The position numbers and the translations under genes were made by a program. The notes under the pieces are model-generated. The model had not been told where the DNA came from and did no database searches. It was given only the letters and a program-made list of their open reading frames with translations. From an uncultured Neomegalonema sp. (lineage in GTDB: Bacteria; Pseudomonadota; Alphaproteobacteria; Rhodobacterales; Rhodobacteraceae): a stretch of DNA of 61,083 bases. Below are positions 19,550 through 29,908 of this stretch, one piece after another. Position 1 is the stretch's first letter. Every line of letters starts with the position of its first letter. Location of the stretch: contig CAKZUT010000115.1 in NCBI GenBank assembly GCA_937922185.1, forward strand, positions 1 to 61,083, in the 5' to 3' direction.

Positions 19550-19813
19550 AGCGCCGAGGACCGTTTCGCGGGGGGGGGGCGGCCCCAAATGGGGACCGGG
19601 GTAGGGAACCCGGCCCCCGATACTGACACGCCCGATGTGGTTGGCTGGGTGTGGATCGGACATGCCGCTCACGGAAGGCTTGCCGCCGCGAACAGGGGTG
19701 TCACGGGGCAGGGGTCGCTTTCCGTCGAATTTTTTTCATCGCACGGGCGATGGGACGCGAAGAGTGCGCCGCTATTCCCGTTGTTTTAACGCTCCGCGCC
19801 CTATCGTGATGCC

Positions 19814-21316
19814 ATGCGAGGGCACTTTCGATACGCGATTTCCATGATTCTCAGCCTCGTGGCCGCGTTCGTCGTGCTGTGGGGCGGAGTGGCCCGTGCG
19901 GAGCCGGAGGGGCGCGAGGCACTCAGGAACGGGGCCGACGTGTCATGGCGGATCGAGCCTTACAGCGATGGTTCCCGTCTCGGCCTGTCTGTTCCTGCCT
20001 TCGCGCAATGGAGGCCGGACGGCTTTGAGGAGCCGATGACCATCGAGATGCGAAGCGATGCGCTTGCGATGATCGATGCGTGGGAACTGGCCATTCATCG
20101 CCTCGGTGATACGGATTTCAGTCGCCCGCTGCGCCGGTTCCGGGGAACAGCGCGCACGCTGCACCGCCCGCTGCAATGGTCGGGGGAAACCGGCGACGGA
20201 CCGGCCCTGCGCCCCGGTGAAACCGTGGTCACGCGCCTGAGCGTTCGGGACGTGTCCGGCAATATCGACCGCAGCGCGCCGCAGAATACGCTGATCGCGC
20301 GCTACATCATGCGGGCCGAGCGTCGCAAGATCGCCGTCACGGATGCCGACCGGGCCAGCCTGCTGGATATCGGTACCGCCCCGCTGCCCCGCCGGATTCC
20401 CGTGCGGGGCCACCCTGTCGATCTGTTGCTGGAAAACTGGGACGAGAGCGACGCGCCCCATGCCTCCGGTGTGCCCCTGCGGCGCTCCGCCGATGCGTGG
20501 GTGCTCAACCAGTTCATGCCGACGGGGGACCACAGTATCGTCATCCAGTCCACCCGCCCCATCATCGGCGGTGTGCGCGCGGTGCCGGTGGGGGTCGTGC
20601 CGGTATCGGCCCCGCCTGACCTGCCGCTCGTCGCGGGGGTGAAGGGAACCGGCAAGCTGGAGCGCGAACCGACCGAACAGGAGGCCCCGTCCGGTTTCGA
20701 GATGGAAGGGGTCGTCTCCGGCAGGGGGGCGATCTCGCGTGTTCTGACGAACCGGGAAGGGGCGGAGGACCGGCTGGCCTTTGCGCTGATCGATGTGGAT
20801 CGGCCCGTGGCACTGGTCAAGGACGCGCGCAAGCGGCGGTCCCTGTTGATGTCCTACGATGCCGGGACGGTGGCCTGGCCGGGGTCGGGGCGGTCACAGG
20901 CATCCCTGCGCGATCCCGCAGACCCGGCGACCCGGCGCATCACGCTGACCTTCGCGATCCCCGCGCGGCCCGAACTGGTGCTGCCCCATACGGATGTATC
21001 CGATATCACGCTTTCCGTCCGGGGCGAGGGCAGGGCGCTCAGGGCGTTCCGCGATTATTTTCCCAATACCGCCGAAGGGCGGCTGCTTCTGTCGGGAACC
21101 GTGCTCACGCGGCTGGGGCAGATGCCGGATGCCGTTCTCGATGTGGGATATGATGTCCCGAAATTTGCCCCCTCGGTGCCGGTGGTCGGAACGATCCGCG
21201 AGGGCGGCGGGGGGGCCGACACCCGCTGGAACGATATCGAGGGCGGACCCTCTGTCGTCTCGTCCGGTGCCCGGAAGGATGGGCTGATAGAGCGATTTCT
21301 GAGCCTGTTCTTCTGA
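19814..21316 (+). CDS. secreted/periplasmic hypothetical protein, first gene of the XpaC/TelA-associated cluster
   Basis: 500-aa ORF with N-terminal signal/TM segment; co-directional with the downstream cluster; no family recognised. Confidence 0.6.
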   Translation: MRGHFRYAISMILSLVAAFVVLWGGVARAEPEGREALRNGADVSWRIEPYSDGSRLGLSVPAFAQWRPDGFEEPMTIEMRSDALAMIDAWELAIHRLGDTDFSRPLRRFRGTARTLHRPLQWSGETGDGPALRPGETVVTRLSVRDVSGNIDRSAPQNTLIARYIMRAERRKIAVTDADRASLLDIGTAPLPRRIPVRGHPVDLLLENWDESDAPHASGVPLRRSADAWVLNQFMPTGDHSIVIQSTRPIIGGVRAVPVGVVPVSAPPDLPLVAGVKGTGKLEREPTEQEAPSGFEMEGVVSGRGAISRVLTNREGAEDRLAFALIDVDRPVALVKDARKRRSLLMSYDAGTVAWPGSGRSQASLRDPADPATRRITLTFAIPARPELVLPHTDVSDITLSVRGEGRALRAFRDYFPNTAEGRLLLSGTVLTRLGQMPDAVLDVGYDVPKFAPSVPVVGTIREGGGGADTRWNDIEGGPSVVSSGARKDGLIERFLSLFF

Positions 21317-21442
21317 ATTTCCCCGTTGATCGTGCAACGGTTTTGACCGATGGGCCGACCATGGCGTATGAGAGGTTCTGAAGATCGAACCGCCCCCTCG
21401 GGGAGCGGTGTCTCGGGCCAGATCATCGGGAAAGACCGTCAG

Positions 21443-21535
21443 ATGAGTCCACGATTCCTGCGTACCCTCGCCTTCATCGTCCTGATCGGCATCGTATTCG
21501 CCGCATCCTGTGCTACATTCGCACAGGTGGGCTGA
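21443..21535 (+). CDS. 30-aa single-TM small protein candidate
   Basis: Internal ATG giving MSPRFLRTLAFIVLIGIVFAASCATFAQVG; sits just before the XpaC-like gene. Confidence 0.35.
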   Translation: MSPRFLRTLAFIVLIGIVFAASCATFAQVG

Positions 21536-21564
21536 ACGATGTTCGAACGGGAGGACGCCGCGCG

Positions 21565-22506
21565 ATGACGGGCGATGCCGACGGCAAGAAGGAATACACG
21601 CCGAATTCCGCGAGTCGGTTCGGCGGGGCCGGTGCGGGCCGGGACGGAGCAGACCGATTCAAGAGCGCCCTGCGGCTGGATGATCGCGGAAAGCGGCGCT
21701 CGCGGTTTCGCAAGCGGACGCTTGGGCTGCTGCTTGCGGCCTCTCCCCTGCTGTTTGCCGCGATCAGGTCGCTGATGACCGGCAATGCCATCGGCATGGG
21801 CACGAATATCGGCCTTTTCGCGCTGTTCGCCTTCTCGGTCTTCCTGATTCGGGAAGGGGGCGAGGCGGAAGCGGCCTATGTGGACCGCACCTATGCCTCG
21901 CCGCCGCGCCTGCCCCGCAAGCTGCTCGGGTCGCTGGTGCTGGGCGGGGCGACCGTGCTGACGGGGCTGTTCGGCTGGGATATCGGCATGATCCAGTCGC
22001 TGGGCCTTGGGGTGCTGGCGGCGGGGGCGTCCCTGATGACCTTCGGTATCGACCCGATGCGGGCGAAGGGCGAGGTGTCGCTGTCCGGTGTCACGCCGCA
22101 GATGGTGGAGGAGGCGATTTCGGAGGCCGAGACGCGGATCGAGGGGATCGAGCGCGCCGCCGCCGATATCGTGGACCGCCCCCTGCGCGATCGCCTGTCG
22201 AAGATCACGGCGCGGGGGCGCGATATCCTCGCCCGGATCGAGGAAGACCCGTCCGACCTGCGCCGCGCCCGTAAGTTCCTGAAAGTCTATCTCGAAGGGG
22301 CGCTGGAGGCGACACGCAAATATGCGCGCAGCCAGCACGATCTCGCTGACAGCGAGATGTACCTGAAATTCCGCAGCCTGCTCGACGACATGCAGGCGAC
22401 CTTCGACCAGCAGCATCAGAAATTGCTGACGAATGACCGGATCGATCTGGATGTCGAAATCGATGTCCTCGCTGAACGCTTGAACAGAGAGGCCGTGCTG
22501 CAATAG
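21565..22506 (+). CDS. XpaC-like (5-bromo-4-chloroindolyl phosphate hydrolysis family) protein
   Basis: N-terminal TM pairs followed by a helical C-terminus (ARKFLKVYLEGALEATRKYARS...EMYLKFRSLLDDMQATFDQQHQKLL); directly upstream of telA as in known XpaC/TelA pairs. Confidence 0.75.
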   Translation: MTGDADGKKEYTPNSASRFGGAGAGRDGADRFKSALRLDDRGKRRSRFRKRTLGLLLAASPLLFAAIRSLMTGNAIGMGTNIGLFALFAFSVFLIREGGEAEAAYVDRTYASPPRLPRKLLGSLVLGGATVLTGLFGWDIGMIQSLGLGVLAAGASLMTFGIDPMRAKGEVSLSGVTPQMVEEAISEAETRIEGIERAAADIVDRPLRDRLSKITARGRDILARIEEDPSDLRRARKFLKVYLEGALEATRKYARSQHDLADSEMYLKFRSLLDDMQATFDQQHQKLLTNDRIDLDVEIDVLAERLNREAVLQ

Positions 22507-22540
22507 CTTGGCACTGACCTAAAAAGAGACAGGGACCGTC

Positions 22541-23752
22541 ATGGCCGTTGAACAGACCGAGGCACTGCGGAACAGAACCGCGCTGGCAATCCGCGAAGCC
22601 GAGGATATCATCACGATCACGCCGCCGCCCCCGGCGCAGGAACTGATCACGCTTCAGAGCGCCGATCCGAATGCCGTGGCCGCGATCCGGGCGCGGATGG
22701 GCGAAATCGACCTGTCCAATACCCAGACAATCATCAAGTTCGGCTCGAAGGCGCAGGAAGACCTGACCGCGATTTCCGACGAGATGCTCGACGGGGTGCG
22801 GAACAAGGATGTCGGCCCCGCCGGGAATTCCCTGCGGAAAATGGTCACGACCATTCGCGGCTTCGATGTCAGCGAACTGGCCCCCGGCGAGAAGCCCGGT
22901 TTCCTCGCCCGCATGTGGAACTGGATCATGGGCAAATCGGCATCGACCGCCGATTTCGTCGCGCAATACGAGCAGGTGCGCGGCCAGATCGACAATATTC
23001 AGGACGAGTTGCTGACCCATGAGACCAAGCTGCTGAAGGACATCAAGTTCCTCGACAAGCTGTATGATTCGTCGTTGTCCTTCTATGACGAGCTGGCCCT
23101 CTACATCGCCGCCGGTGAGGCCAAGCTCAAGGAACTGGACGAGGTGGAGATTCCGGCCAAGGAACGCTATGTCGCCGAAGCCTCCGAGAATGACGGCGTG
23201 TTGCGGGCGCAGGAATTGCGCGATTTGCGCGCGGCCCGCGATGATCTGGAACGGCGCGTCTATGACCTGAAACTGACCCGGCAGGTGACGATGCAGTCGC
23301 TGCCCTCGATCCGGCTGGTGCAGGAAAACGACAAGAGCCTCGTCAACAAGATCAACTCGACCCTCGTGAACACCGTGCCGCTGTGGCAGACGCAGCTTGC
23401 TCAGGCGGTCACGATCCAGCGGTCGCGCGATGCGGCGGGGACGGTGAGGGATGCGACCGACCTGACCAACGAGTTGCTGACCAAGAATGCCGATAACCTC
23501 CAGATGGCGAACCGCGAGGTACGCGAGCAGATGGAGCGCGGTGTCTTCGACATCAATGCGGTCAAGCAGGCGAACCAGAGCCTGATCGACACGATCAATG
23601 AAAGCCTAGCCATTGCCGATGAGGGCAAGAAACGCCGCGCCGATGCGGAGATCGAACTGGCGCGCATGGAGGAGGAGCTGAAGAAGACCCTTTCCTCCGC
23701 GAAGGCGCGCCGGGACGGGACCGGCGACAATGTCGGCATTTCCGCCGGGTGA
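22541..23752 (+). CDS. TelA-type toxic anion resistance protein
   Basis: TelA core: VRGQIDNIQDELLTHETKLLKDIKFLDKLYDSSLSFYDELALYIAAGEAKL, LKLTRQVTMQSLPSIRLVQENDKSLVNKINSTLVNTVPLWQTQLAQAV. Confidence 0.93.
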   Translation: MAVEQTEALRNRTALAIREAEDIITITPPPPAQELITLQSADPNAVAAIRARMGEIDLSNTQTIIKFGSKAQEDLTAISDEMLDGVRNKDVGPAGNSLRKMVTTIRGFDVSELAPGEKPGFLARMWNWIMGKSASTADFVAQYEQVRGQIDNIQDELLTHETKLLKDIKFLDKLYDSSLSFYDELALYIAAGEAKLKELDEVEIPAKERYVAEASENDGVLRAQELRDLRAARDDLERRVYDLKLTRQVTMQSLPSIRLVQENDKSLVNKINSTLVNTVPLWQTQLAQAVTIQRSRDAAGTVRDATDLTNELLTKNADNLQMANREVREQMERGVFDINAVKQANQSLIDTINESLAIADEGKKRRADAEIELARMEEELKKTLSSAKARRDGTGDNVGISAG

Positions 23753-24630
23753 GCGGATATCGCGCATATTCCGCCGCGTTTGCCGTGGCGCTTTCGCTGG
23801 CCGTGACGGCCTGCGGGGGGACGGGGAACCCGTACCCGACGCAGCAGCCCCGCGCGACATCGGTGGGGGTGCTGCCCCCTGACGTGCTGTCGCCGGTCTC
23901 GCGGGAGACTTTGCCCTTCGTCGCGGCGCGCCCCAGGGTCGAGCCTGACTATTCCAACAGCGAAGTCCTGCGTAATTTCCTCTCCATCGCGCTTCAGGCC
24001 GAAGCTGCCGACGAGGTGGGGCCGGATGGCGGCATCGCGATCTCGAAATGGCGCAGCCCGATCCGCTATCGTCTGACGGGCGCGCAGGTTCGGGACAGCG
24101 TTCAGGTCGCGGCCTTCGCGCAGCACCTGGCGTCCCTCACGGGCCTCGATATCCGCGAGGCGCGGGAAGTCGAGCGGTACAATATGGATATCCGCTTCGT
24201 GCCGCGCTCCTATCGCGGGGCCGAGATGCGCGAATTGCTGGGGACGCAGTGGCTGGGGCCACAGGTCGCGCGGCTGGCCTCCAACTGGCGGGATTTTGAG
24301 GCTGACCGCTGTTTCACGCTCACCACCCGCGATCCGCGCTCGGGCGTGACCGGGACCGCGCATATCTATATCAAGGATGAGTTACCCCTCGTGTGGCGCG
24401 AGACCTGTATCATCGAGGAGATGACTCAGAGTCTGGGCCTTCTGAACGATGATTCGCGGGCAAGGCCGTCGATCTTCAATGACGACGGTGCCTATCAGGC
24501 GCTGACGACGCATGACGAGTTGCTGCTGCGTATTCTCTACGATCCGCGCATCCGATCCGGGATGCGGCGTCGGAGCGTGGTGCCGCTGGCAGAACAGGTA
24601 CTCGCTGAACTGCGACCGGAGACGCGCTGA
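23749..24630 (+). CDS. DUF2927-like lipoprotein (copy 1)
   Basis: Lipobox LAVTACGG; C-terminal ETCIIEEMTQSLGLLNDDSRARPSIFNDDGAYQALTTHDELLLRILYDPRIRSGM; overlaps the telA stop by 4 bp. Confidence 0.8.
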   Translation: MSGYRAYSAAFAVALSLAVTACGGTGNPYPTQQPRATSVGVLPPDVLSPVSRETLPFVAARPRVEPDYSNSEVLRNFLSIALQAEAADEVGPDGGIAISKWRSPIRYRLTGAQVRDSVQVAAFAQHLASLTGLDIREAREVERYNMDIRFVPRSYRGAEMRELLGTQWLGPQVARLASNWRDFEADRCFTLTTRDPRSGVTGTAHIYIKDELPLVWRETCIIEEMTQSLGLLNDDSRARPSIFNDDGAYQALTTHDELLLRILYDPRIRSGMRRRSVVPLAEQVLAELRPETR

Positions 24631-25469
24631 TGAAACATCTTTTGAGCGGAACGGGACTGGCTCTGGCCCTCACGGCCTGTGCGCCGCCATCGGCGGGGCC
24701 GGAACTGGCTGACCTGTATGGTCGGGCGGAAGTCCTCTACCGGACGGAAGCGAAGTTCCGCACGGAATACGATCCGGTCGATGCGCCCATCGACGCGCAG
24801 GCGCTGGAGCGCAATTTCCTGAAACTCGCCTTCAACAGCGAGGAACAGGTGATCGGCGACCGCACTATCGTGGCGGGCGATACGGTGCAGTTGCTGCGCT
24901 GGCCCTCGGATGTGACCTATGCCTCGATCGGGATCACATCGGCGGATGCCGCGCATCTCGATGCGCTGGCCCTGCGGATCGGCGGGGTGATCGGTCGCCG
25001 CGTGATCGCGACCGATGACGTGGCCGGTGCCCATGTGAAGATATGGATGCTCGACGGGCGCGACCGCTTCATCCTGCGCCAGACCGTCACCGAACGGTTC
25101 GGCGAATCGCTGGGGGCCTTCATCGCCGCCTGGACCGAACGCCCCGAATTGCCCTGCATCGGGATGATCTCGACCGACCCCGAAGATGACAGCCTCGCCG
25201 TGGGCCTGATCTTCGTGAAGGCGGAACTGAGCGGAAATTTCCGTCGTGCCTGCCTGACCGAGGAGTTCACGCAGGTCTTCGGCCTCATCAATGACGACCC
25301 CGAGGCGCGGCCCTCAATTTTCAATGACGACCAGGAGTTCATTGAATTGACCCGCCACGATGAATATCTGCTGAAGGTGCTTTACGATCCGAGGCTGAGG
25401 CCGGGCATGACCGAAGCGGAGGCCCGCCCGCTGGTGCGTCGGATCGTGCAGGATATTCCGGGCCTTTAA
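24630..25469 (+). CDS. DUF2927-like lipoprotein (copy 2)
   Basis: Lipobox ALTACAPP; RACLTEEFTQVFGLINDDPEARPSIFNDDQEFIELTRHDEYLLKVLYDPRLRPGM parallels copy 1. Confidence 0.8.
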   Translation: MKHLLSGTGLALALTACAPPSAGPELADLYGRAEVLYRTEAKFRTEYDPVDAPIDAQALERNFLKLAFNSEEQVIGDRTIVAGDTVQLLRWPSDVTYASIGITSADAAHLDALALRIGGVIGRRVIATDDVAGAHVKIWMLDGRDRFILRQTVTERFGESLGAFIAAWTERPELPCIGMISTDPEDDSLAVGLIFVKAELSGNFRRACLTEEFTQVFGLINDDPEARPSIFNDDQEFIELTRHDEYLLKVLYDPRLRPGMTEAEARPLVRRIVQDIPGL

Positions 25470-25502
25470 CAGGCCGCGAACGACGAGAACCAGGAGAGCC
25501 GG

Positions 25503-26618
25503 ATGAGCTTGTGGGACCGCCTTACGGGCGAATTTATCGACGTTATCGACTGGACGACCGATGACGGCGATACGATGGTCTGGCGCTTCGAGCGTTATGG
25601 AAACGAGATCAAGCATGGCGCGAAGCTGACCGTGCGCGAGGGGCAGGCGGCGGTCTTCGTGAACGAGGGGCAGGTCGCGGATGTCTTTCCGCCGGGCCTG
25701 TACATGCTGGAAACGAATAACCTGCCCATCCTCTCGACGATGCAGGCCTGGGACCACGGGTTCCAGTCGCCCTTCAAGGCGGAAATCTACTTCGTCAGCC
25801 TCAAGCAGTTCACCGATCTGAAATGGGGCACGAAGAACCCGGTCATGCTGCGCGATCCCGATTTCGGGCCGACGCGCCTGCGCGCCTTCGGCACCTATGC
25901 GATCCGGGTGGAAGATCCCACGGTCTTCCTGCGCGAGATCGTGGGCACGGACGGCGAGTTCACGACCGGCGAGATCGAGGGACAGCTTCGCAATATCATC
26001 GTCTCGCGGTTCTCGAACGCTATCGCCTCCTCGCATATCCCTGTGCTTGATCTGGCCGCCAATTACGACGATCTGGGCAAGTTCGCGGGCGTGAAGATCG
26101 GCGAGGAGATGACCGAATACGGGCTGACGCTCACCAAGCTGCTGGTCGAGAACGTCTCGCTGCCGCCGGAGGTCGAGAAGGCCATGGACCGGCGCACCCA
26201 GATGGGCGTCATCGGTGACCTGCACAAGTACACGCAGTTTCAGGCCGCCGAATCCATGCGTGCCGCCGCCGAGAATCCGGGGGAGGGTGGCGGGGCCGCC
26301 TCCGCCGGGATCGGGGCGGGTATCGGCATGGCCATGGGCGGCATGATGGGCAATGTGATGGGCGCGGGCGCCGCCGGGGGCAATGTGATCGCTCCGCCGC
26401 CGCTGCCTTCGGGCAAGCAATGGCATGTGGGCATCGGCGGGCAGACAAGCGGGCCGTTCGACGGGCAGGCCGTGGCCGGCATGGCCCGCGATGGCCGCCT
26501 GACGCGCGATACGCTGGTCTGGACGGCGGGTATGGAGGGCTGGGAACGCGCCGGTGCTGTCTCCGATCTGGCGCAGATGTTCGGAGCGACGCCCCCGCCG
26601 TTGCCGCCGGAAAGCTGA
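25503..26618 (+). CDS. SPFH-domain protein with Gly-rich linker and C-terminal GYF_2-like domain
   Basis: SPFH-type N-terminus (LTVREGQAAVFVNEGQVADVFPPGLYMLETNNLPIL); C-terminal WHVGIGGQTSGPFDGQAVAGMARDGRLTRDTLVWTAGMEGWERAG. Confidence 0.85.
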   Translation: MSLWDRLTGEFIDVIDWTTDDGDTMVWRFERYGNEIKHGAKLTVREGQAAVFVNEGQVADVFPPGLYMLETNNLPILSTMQAWDHGFQSPFKAEIYFVSLKQFTDLKWGTKNPVMLRDPDFGPTRLRAFGTYAIRVEDPTVFLREIVGTDGEFTTGEIEGQLRNIIVSRFSNAIASSHIPVLDLAANYDDLGKFAGVKIGEEMTEYGLTLTKLLVENVSLPPEVEKAMDRRTQMGVIGDLHKYTQFQAAESMRAAAENPGEGGGAASAGIGAGIGMAMGGMMGNVMGAGAAGGNVIAPPPLPSGKQWHVGIGGQTSGPFDGQAVAGMARDGRLTRDTLVWTAGMEGWERAGAVSDLAQMFGATPPPLPPES

Positions 26619-26929
26619 GGGGGTTGTCAGGGGTCGGGTGGCGTGGTTGTTGCCCGGCTCCGAGGCGTGCGAGCGGCTCTTTTCAGAGATGTCGCATTGG
26701 AGAATGGCTATTGTGGCGGATCGTTGGGGTGCCTAATACGGTCGTTCGCTTGATGCGTCAGTCCGGGTGCTGCGGCTGATCGTGTCTCTCTTGGTGGAGA
26801 GGCCGGGGCGCGCTTGTGGGCAGTTTTTGCAATTTGCTCGGTGCGGCATGGACCCATCATCCCGCTTGCGGTGTGCGGAGGGATGGTTAAAGTCCGCCAC
26901 GCCCGATCCATGCCTGAAAGGCTGCTCCG

Positions 26930-27661
26930 ATGACAGACGACCCCTCCCATCCGAAATGGTCGCGCGTCCTGCTGAAAATCTCGGGCGAGGCGCTGATGGG
27001 CGATCAGGGCTATGGGGTCCATCCGCCGACGGTCAATCGCATCGCGGAGGAGATCTACGCGGTTCAGCAGCAGGGCATCGAAATCTGCCTCGTCATCGGG
27101 GGCGGCAATATCTTTCGCGGGCTGTCCGCCGCCGCCTCGGGGATGGAACGGGCCTCCGCCGATTACGTGGGGATGCTGGCGACGATCATGAACGCGCTGT
27201 CGATGCAGAGCGCGCTGGAGGCGCTGGGGGCCGAAACCCGCGTGATGTCGGCCATTCCGATGCAGGCCGTGTGCGAACCCTATATCCGGCGCAAGGGGAT
27301 GCGGCATCTGGAGGAGGGACGCATCGCGATCTTCGCCGCCGGGATCGGCAACCCCTTCTTCACCACCGACACCGCCGCCGCCCTGCGGGCCATCGAGATG
27401 GGCTGCGATGCCCTGCTCAAGGGAACGCAGGTGGACGGGGTCTATGATTCCGACCCGAAGAAGAACCCGGATGCCAGACGGTTCGAGACGGTCAGCTACC
27501 GGCAGGTTCTGGCCGATAATCTGAACGTGATGGACGCGACCGCTATCGCCCTGGCGCGGGATAACAAGCTGCCCGTCGTCGTCTTTGACCTGCACCAGAA
27601 GAGCGGATTCGCCTCGGTCTTGTCGGGTGAGGGAAAATCGACCATTGTACAGGAGAGTTAA
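26930..27661 (+). CDS. pyrH: uridylate kinase
   Basis: [54 protein letters not shown]. Confidence 0.97.
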   Translation: MTDDPSHPKWSRVLLKISGEALMGDQGYGVHPPTVNRIAEEIYAVQQQGIEICLVIGGGNIFRGLSAAASGMERASADYVGMLATIMNALSMQSALEALGAETRVMSAIPMQAVCEPYIRRKGMRHLEEGRIAIFAAGIGNPFFTTDTAAALRAIEMGCDALLKGTQVDGVYDSDPKKNPDARRFETVSYRQVLADNLNVMDATAIALARDNKLPVVVFDLHQKSGFASVLSGEGKSTIVQES

Positions 27662-27679
27662 TACCATGGGTCTTTTCCG

Positions 27680-28246
27680 ATGAGTGACGATTTCGATATC
27701 GATCTCGATGATCTGGGTCGCCGTATGGAGGGGGCGCTGACCGCCCTGCGCGGCGAGTTCGGCAGTCTGCGGACGGGCCGGGCCACCGCCAGTATGCTCG
27801 ACCCCGTGATGGTGGATGCCTATGGCGCGAACACGCCGATCAATCAGGTGGGCACCGTCAATGTGCCCGAGCCGCGCATGGTGACCATCACGGTATGGGA
27901 CAAGGGCCTCATCAAGGCCGTGGAGAAGGCGCTGCGCGAGTCCGGCCTCGGGATCAATCCGCAGGTGGACGGTACGCTGTTCCGCCTGCCGATTCCCGAG
28001 CTGAACGAGGAACGCCGTGCCGAGCTGGCCAAGGTCGCCGCGAAATACGCCGAATCCGCGCGTGTCTCTGTCCGCAATGTGCGGCGGGACGGCATGGATC
28101 AGGTGAAAAAAGCGAAGAATGCCAACGATATCTCCGAGGATGACCAAAAACTTTACTCGGATGAAATACAGGAAATGACAGACAAGCATATCGCCGAGAT
28201 CGACGAGGCGCTGGCGGCGAAGGAAAAGGAAATCATGCAGGTGTGA
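27680..28246 (+). CDS. frr: ribosome recycling factor
   Basis: [41 protein letters not shown] and [17 protein letters not shown]. Confidence 0.97.
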   Translation: MSDDFDIDLDDLGRRMEGALTALRGEFGSLRTGRATASMLDPVMVDAYGANTPINQVGTVNVPEPRMVTITVWDKGLIKAVEKALRESGLGINPQVDGTLFRLPIPELNEERRAELAKVAAKYAESARVSVRNVRRDGMDQVKKAKNANDISEDDQKLYSDEIQEMTDKHIAEIDEALAAKEKEIMQV

Positions 28247-28318
28247 TCCTTCGCCTGCGGCCCGTGCCCCGCCGTCGCCTCCAACCGTCGGTCCGAGGGC
28301 CGGAACAGAAAGAGTCCC

Positions 28319-29095
28319 ATGCGTAGATTGCTGCCCGGCCGCCCCGCCCCTGTGACGGATGTTCCGCCAAAGACAGGCGATACCAGACCCTTGCCCGGTC
28401 ATGTGGCGATCATCATGGATGGTAATGGCCGCTGGGCCACGGGGCGCGGTCTGCCCCGGATCGCGGGGCATAAGCGCGGAATCAACTCCGTCCGCAAAAT
28501 CACCCGTCACGCCAAGGCGCGGGGGGTCAGATACCTGACGCTCTTTGCCTTCTCGACCGAGAACTGGCTGCGCCCGAAAGAGGAGGTCCACGGCCTTTTC
28601 GACCTGTTCCGCTACTACATGCGGCGGGAATGCCGCACGCTGGCGCGCGAGGGCGTGCGTATCCGTTTCATCGGCGACTCATCCGAGATGCCACAGGATA
28701 TCCAGTCGATGATGGTCGAGGCGGAGAACATGACCGCCGCAGGCGATACGATGACCCTGATCGTCGCGCTCAATTACGGCTCGCGGGCCGAGATTGTGAC
28801 GGCGACCCAGCGGCTGGCCGCGCGGGTGGCGGCGGGAGAGCTGTCCGCCGGAGACATCACCGACACGATGATCTCCGCCGAACTGAACACGTCGGACTTC
28901 CCCGACCCCGATCTCATCATCCGCACGAGCGGTGAACAGCGGCTGTCGAACTTCCTGCTCTGGCAGGCGGCCTATTCTGAATTCCTGTTCGTGGATCGCC
29001 ACTGGCCGGATTTCGACGAGCCGTCCTTTGACGAATGCCTTGACCTCTATTGCCAGCGTGACCGCCGCTTCGGCGGGCTACGCAAGTCCGGGTAG
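28319..29095 (+). CDS. uppS: isoprenyl transferase (undecaprenyl diphosphate synthase)
   Basis: HVAIIMDGNGRWATGRGLPRIAGHKRGINSV and DLIIRTSGEQRLSNFLLWQAAYSEFLF. Confidence 0.97.
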   Translation: MRRLLPGRPAPVTDVPPKTGDTRPLPGHVAIIMDGNGRWATGRGLPRIAGHKRGINSVRKITRHAKARGVRYLTLFAFSTENWLRPKEEVHGLFDLFRYYMRRECRTLAREGVRIRFIGDSSEMPQDIQSMMVEAENMTAAGDTMTLIVALNYGSRAEIVTATQRLAARVAAGELSAGDITDTMISAELNTSDFPDPDLIIRTSGEQRLSNFLLWQAAYSEFLFVDRHWPDFDEPSFDECLDLYCQRDRRFGGLRKSG

Positions 29096-29098
29096 CGG

Positions 29099-29908
29099 AT
29101 GCGGTTCGGGTCCGATCTGCGCCAGCGGGTGATTTCGGGTGCCTTGCTGGCAGGGGCAGCGGTGATCGCGGTCACGCTCGGCGGGTGGGTATCGGCGCTG
29201 TTCGTCGCGCTGGGCACGGGGATCATGGCGTGGGAACTGACCCGGATGACGCGCGGAGTGCTGGGTTTCCGCCTGCCCGGTGCGATTCTCGCCTTTCTGA
29301 CCGGAGCCGCCGCGCCCGTCGTGGTCGAGGTCGCCGGGATCGTGCCGGCACTGGCGACGGCAAGCGTACTGTCCGTCGTGACGGGCTTCGGGCTGGCGCG
29401 AAAGACGCCCCGGCCCGAACTGCTGGCCCTCGGTATCTTTCTGCTCGCCTGTGCGGGCGCATTCTTCGTCTGGCTGCGCGATCTCGACAGTATCGGCCTG
29501 ACGATCGTTATCTGGCTCGTGCTGGTGGTCGTGGCGGCGGATATGGGCGGGTATTTCGTGGGACGTGCCGTCGGCGGGCCGAAGCTGGCCCCGATTCTCA
29601 GCCCGAACAAGACCTGGGCGGGGGCGCTGGGGGGGATCACCTTCGCCGTTATCGCCTCGGAGATGGTCGCGCTGGTCGTCCAGGGTAAACCGGTCGTCTT
29701 CGCCCTGCTCGCGGCCCTGACCGCGATTGTCTCGCAGGCGGGCGACCTGATCGAATCCGCCACGAAACGCCGGTTCGGCGTGAAGGATTCGAGCGCGCTG
29801 ATCCCCGGTCACGGCGGCGTTCTCGACCGTTTCGACGCCCTGGCGGCAGCATCTCTGTTCGTCGGGCTGGTTCTGTTTCTCTTCCCGTCCCTGATACGCC
29901 AATGGTAG
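29099..29908 (+). CDS. cdsA: phosphatidate cytidylyltransferase
   Basis: DMGGYFVGRAVGGPKLAPILSPNKTWAGALGG and SALIPGHGGVLDRFDALAAAS. Confidence 0.95.
   Translation: MRFGSDLRQRVISGALLAGAAVIAVTLGGWVSALFVALGTGIMAWELTRMTRGVLGFRLPGAILAFLTGAAAPVVVEVAGIVPALATASVLSVVTGFGLARKTPRPELLALGIFLLACAGAFFVWLRDLDSIGLTIVIWLVLVVVAADMGGYFVGRAVGGPKLAPILSPNKTWAGALGGITFAVIASEMVALVVQGKPVVFALLAALTAIVSQAGDLIESATKRRFGVKDSSALIPGHGGVLDRFDALAAASLFVGLVLFLFPSLIRQW

Noticed and set aside
26708-28591. 627-aa minus-strand ORF
   Set aside because: Antisense to pyrH, frr and uppS; high-GC shadow ORF.
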